A stretch of DNA of 64,000 nt from Acidobacteriaceae bacterium (GTDB lineage: Bacteria > Acidobacteriota > Terriglobia > Terriglobales > Acidobacteriaceae), in the NCBI GenBank assembly GCA_003134995.1, contig PLDC01000018.1, positions 62,001 through 126,000 of the forward strand. Direction: 5' to 3'. Below the pieces are notes generated by a model. It had not been told where the DNA came from. It saw nothing but the letters and a program-made list of their open reading frames with translations, and ran no database searches. Both the position numbers and the translations under genes were made by a program. Below are positions 61,519-64,000 of this stretch, one piece after another. How positions within the stretch are numbered: the stretch's first letter is position 1; each line of letters starts with the position of its first letter.

Positions 61519-64000
61519 GTCCATCCCGCCCGTTTATCTTGCGGCCCGTCGCGACCTCTTTGCTGATGGCTGCGATTCTTCTGGTCGGCATTGTTGGCTA
61601 TACGCAACTGCCGGTTTCCGCGTTGCCGGAAGTTGATTACCCAACGATTCAAGTGCTCACGTTTTATCCCGGAGCCAGCCCAACAGTGATGGCGACGACG
61701 GTAACGGCGCCCCTGGAGCGCCAATTCGGCGAACTGCAGGGTCTGAGCCAGATGACCTCGACCAGCTCTGGAGGCACGTCCGTCATTGTGCTGCAGTTCA
61801 ACCTCACGCTGAATATTGATGTTGCCGAGCAAGAGGTGCAATCGGCCATCAACGCCGCGCAAAGCCTGTTGCCTTCGATTTTGCCTGCACCACCGACTTA
61901 CAGCAAAACGAATCCCGCCGATGCCCCTGTGCTCACGTTGGCCATCACCTCGAGTTCCATGCCGCTCTCGCAGGTCGAGGATCTAGTAGATACGCGCCTT
62001 GCGCCTAAGATCTCGCAACTCAATGGCGTTGGACTGGTAACCATCAGCGGCGGGCAAAAGCCTGCGGTTCGCATTCAAGCCAATCCTGAGGCGCTGTCAT
62101 CCTACGGCATCAACCTGGAGGACCTGCGCACTGCGCTAACGCAGGCCAGCGTGAACGCGGCAAAGGGAAATTTCGACGGGCCGCGCCAAGATTATCAGAT
62201 CGACGCCAACGATCAACTTGTGACGACCGACGACTATCGCAAGGTTGTCGTCGCCTACCGCAACGGCGCACCCGTGATGCTCACCGACGTTGCCAACATT
62301 GTGAATGGCGTCGAGAACAATAATCAGGCCGCGTGGATGAACCAAACTCCAGCCGTGATTCTAAATGTCCAGCGCCAGCCGGGGGCAAACACGATCAGCG
62401 TGGTCAAGAGTATCAAGCAATTGTTGCCGCAGCTTACGAATAGTCTGCCCAAGGGCATTCAGGTAACCACCCTTACTGACCTTACAACCGCCATTGAAGC
62501 CTCGGTTTCCGACGTTAAGTTCGAATTGATGTTGACCGTCGGGCTCGTCGTGCTGGTTATCTTTCTTTTCTTGCGAAGTCTCTATGCCACAATCATCCCA
62601 AGCGTCGCTGTGCCGCTGTCGCTGATCGGAACCTTCGCGGCGATGTACGTCCTCGGCTACAGCTTGGATAATTTATCGCTGATGGCGCTGACTATTTCCA
62701 CCGGCTTCGTAGTGGACGATGCCATCGTGATGATCGAAAACATCGCGCGCTATATCGAAGCCGGCGACCCTCCCATGGAAGCGGCGCTCAAGGGCGCTGA
62801 ACAAATTGGTTTCACCATTCTGTCGCTGACCGTCTCGCTAATCGCAGTATTGATTCCGCTCTTATTTATGGGAGACGTTGTTGGCCGCTTGTTTCGAGAA
62901 TTCGCTGTAACCCTTGCCGTCACCATTCTCGTGTCGGCCGTTGTTTCGCTTACGCTCACACCAATGATGAGCGCGCGAATCCTGCGCCACCAGCCGAAAG
63001 ATCAGCAAGGACGCGTCTATAAAGCTTCCGAGCGCGTCTTCGAGAGCATGATTGCTTTCTACGGCCGCACGCTGAGTTTTGTCCTTAAATTCCAGACGAT
63101 CACGTTGTTGGTTGCGGTTGCCACGTTAATGCTCACAATTTTCCTTTACATCATTATTCCCAAAGGATTCTTCCCGGTCCAGGACACCGGAGTTATTCAA
63201 GCGATATCGCAGGCCCCGCAAACCATTGGCTCAAAGGCCATGGCGCTGAAGCAGCAGGAACTCGCAAAGCTGATACTGGAAGATCCGGCCGTCGAAAGTC
63301 TTTCGTCTTTTATTGGTGCGGACGGAACGAACACCACAACCAACAGCGGTCGAATGTCGATCAATTTAAAGCCGCTCGACCAGCGCAGCCTGAGCGCCGC
63401 AGAAGTCATCCGCCGGCTTACGTCAAAACTGGATCAGGTGCAGGGCATCGAACTCTACATGCAGCCAGTGCAGAACATTTCTGTGGATGATCGCGTCAGC
63501 CGCACGCAGTACCAATACACGCTAGAAGATCCCGACGCGAACGAACTCGACGACTGGACCAACCGCTTCGTGGGTCGTCTCAAGCAGTTGCCGGAACTGG
63601 AAGATGTCGCGACCGATCAGCAAACTGGAGGCCTTGCCGTATCACTAATCATCGATAGGGTCACGGCCTCGCGATTGGGCATTGCGCCCTCCACCATCGA
63701 TAACACTCTGTACGACGCCTTCGGCCAGCGGCAGATCAACACGATGTACACGCAAGTAAATCAGTACCATGTCGTTCTCGAGAGCGATCCGCAATTTCAA
63801 CTCGATCCCAACAAACTGAATCATCTCTATATCCAGTCCAACGCGTCGGCGAATGCGACTGGCACCGGAGCCTCCACCTCGTTTGCGGCCTCCGGAGCCT
63901 CCGCAGCGGGCTCGAATGCTCTGACTTCGTCGGCGCTCTACACTCCATCAGCAAATACTCTTGCTCCACCGGCCACTGCGCTTACGCCGACTACACCTTC
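61515..64000 (+). CDS. RND efflux pump, inner-membrane transporter (partial, MdtB/AcrB-like)
   Basis: Open to the window end (828 codons visible). GTG start overlaps the adaptor stop. [20 protein letters not shown] is the first helix; [20 protein letters not shown] follows as in MdtB/MdtC. The proton-relay region [20 protein letters not shown] (two Asp in helix 4) is intact, as is [20 protein letters not shown]. From about 63840 an Ala/Ser/Thr-rich low-complexity insertion ([20 protein letters not shown] and on) interrupts the second porter region where relatives go straight from the L-Y-V-x-S strand into the next one. Drug, metal or lipid substrates are possible. The outer-membrane factor gene is not in view. 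Confidence 0.92.
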   Translation, partial: MSPSRPFILRPVATSLLMAAILLVGIVGYTQLPVSALPEVDYPTIQVLTFYPGASPTVMATTVTAPLERQFGELQGLSQMTSTSSGGTSVIVLQFNLTLNIDVAEQEVQSAINAAQSLLPSILPAPPTYSKTNPADAPVLTLAITSSSMPLSQVEDLVDTRLAPKISQLNGVGLVTISGGQKPAVRIQANPEALSSYGINLEDLRTALTQASVNAAKGNFDGPRQDYQIDANDQLVTTDDYRKVVVAYRNGAPVMLTDVANIVNGVENNNQAAWMNQTPAVILNVQRQPGANTISVVKSIKQLLPQLTNSLPKGIQVTTLTDLTTAIEASVSDVKFELMLTVGLVVLVIFLFLRSLYATIIPSVAVPLSLIGTFAAMYVLGYSLDNLSLMALTISTGFVVDDAIVMIENIARYIEAGDPPMEAALKGAEQIGFTILSLTVSLIAVLIPLLFMGDVVGRLFREFAVTLAVTILVSAVVSLTLTPMMSARILRHQPKDQQGRVYKASERVFESMIAFYGRTLSFVLKFQTITLLVAVATLMLTIFLYIIIPKGFFPVQDTGVIQAISQAPQTIGSKAMALKQQELAKLILEDPAVESLSSFIGADGTNTTTNSGRMSINLKPLDQRSLSAAEVIRRLTSKLDQVQGIELYMQPVQNISVDDRVSRTQYQYTLEDPDANELDDWTNRFVGRLKQLPELEDVATDQQTGGLAVSLIIDRVTASRLGIAPSTIDNTLYDAFGQRQINTMYTQVNQYHVVLESDPQFQLDPNKLNHLYIQSNASANATGTGASTSFAASGASAAGSNALTSSALYTPSANTLAPPATALTPTTP

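Noticed and set aside
1..64000. CRISPR arrays, rRNA operons, complete transposons, phage structural genes
   Set aside because: None was seen on either strand.

Overview
The window reads like a chromosome segment from a free-living soil-type bacterium, most likely an acidobacterium of the Terriglobia/Koribacter kind. This is inferred from the gene mix: a giant secreted ASH/FG-GAP repeat protein, an adjacent DUF2950 and DUF3300 pair, GH38 and GH5 glycosidases with a ROK kinase, a phosphotransferase (APH) gene beside beta-oxidation genes, and heavy use of GTG/TTG starts. No rRNA, CRISPR array, integrase or transposase was seen.

Layout. 0-5.3 kb: the end of an MFS transporter, an APH-type kinase and a degenerate histidine phosphatase on the plus strand, facing a minus-strand acyl-CoA operon (enoyl-CoA hydratase family, acyl-CoA dehydrogenase, a frameshifted thioesterase, MaoC hydratase). 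5.3-6.3 kb: a relic-rich gap with copy A of a dispersed repeat. 6.3-13.8 kb: a divergent, apparently uncharacterised catabolic locus. On the minus strand are two class-V aminotransferase-fold enzymes, an amino-acid permease and a nonsense-interrupted FAD oxidase; on the plus strand are a split TPP decarboxylase and a cyclase-family hydrolase. 13.8-15.9 kb: a second relic-rich stretch with repeat copy B, tRNA-like sequences and a caspase-like protease gene whose 3' end runs into a tRNA-Glu-like element. 16-17.4 kb: glutamate decarboxylase.

17.5-29.3 kb is the most unusual part. It is a co-directional run of ten genes: two paralogous acidic/basic bipartite proteins, a HExxH protein, a small helical protein, three large proteins I do not recognise, a HExxH-OmpA-like fusion with its own acidic leader, an M20 peptidase and an amidohydrolase. 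It ends against a LuxR-type regulator. Short peptides alternating Glu with hydrophobic residues recur at the ends of several of these proteins. I propose the run as the candidate undescribed system.

30.3-37.2 kb: a 2323-residue secreted repeat protein. Directly after it is a second tRNA-Glu-like element in the same orientation as the one at 15.7 kb, so these two form direct repeats about 21.6 kb apart. 37.4-47.4 kb: carbohydrate genes (GH5, MFS, ROK kinase, GH38 mannosidase) mixed with a CxxC cluster protein, an ABC-F ATPase and a small zinc-finger-like protein. 47.5-57.8 kb: a probable short-chain carboxylate locus (two acyl/acetyl-CoA synthetases, an outer-membrane porin, a PEGA protein, an MHS symporter and a universal stress protein). 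57.8-64 kb: the DUF2950/DUF3300 pair diverging from an RND efflux operon that runs off the window.
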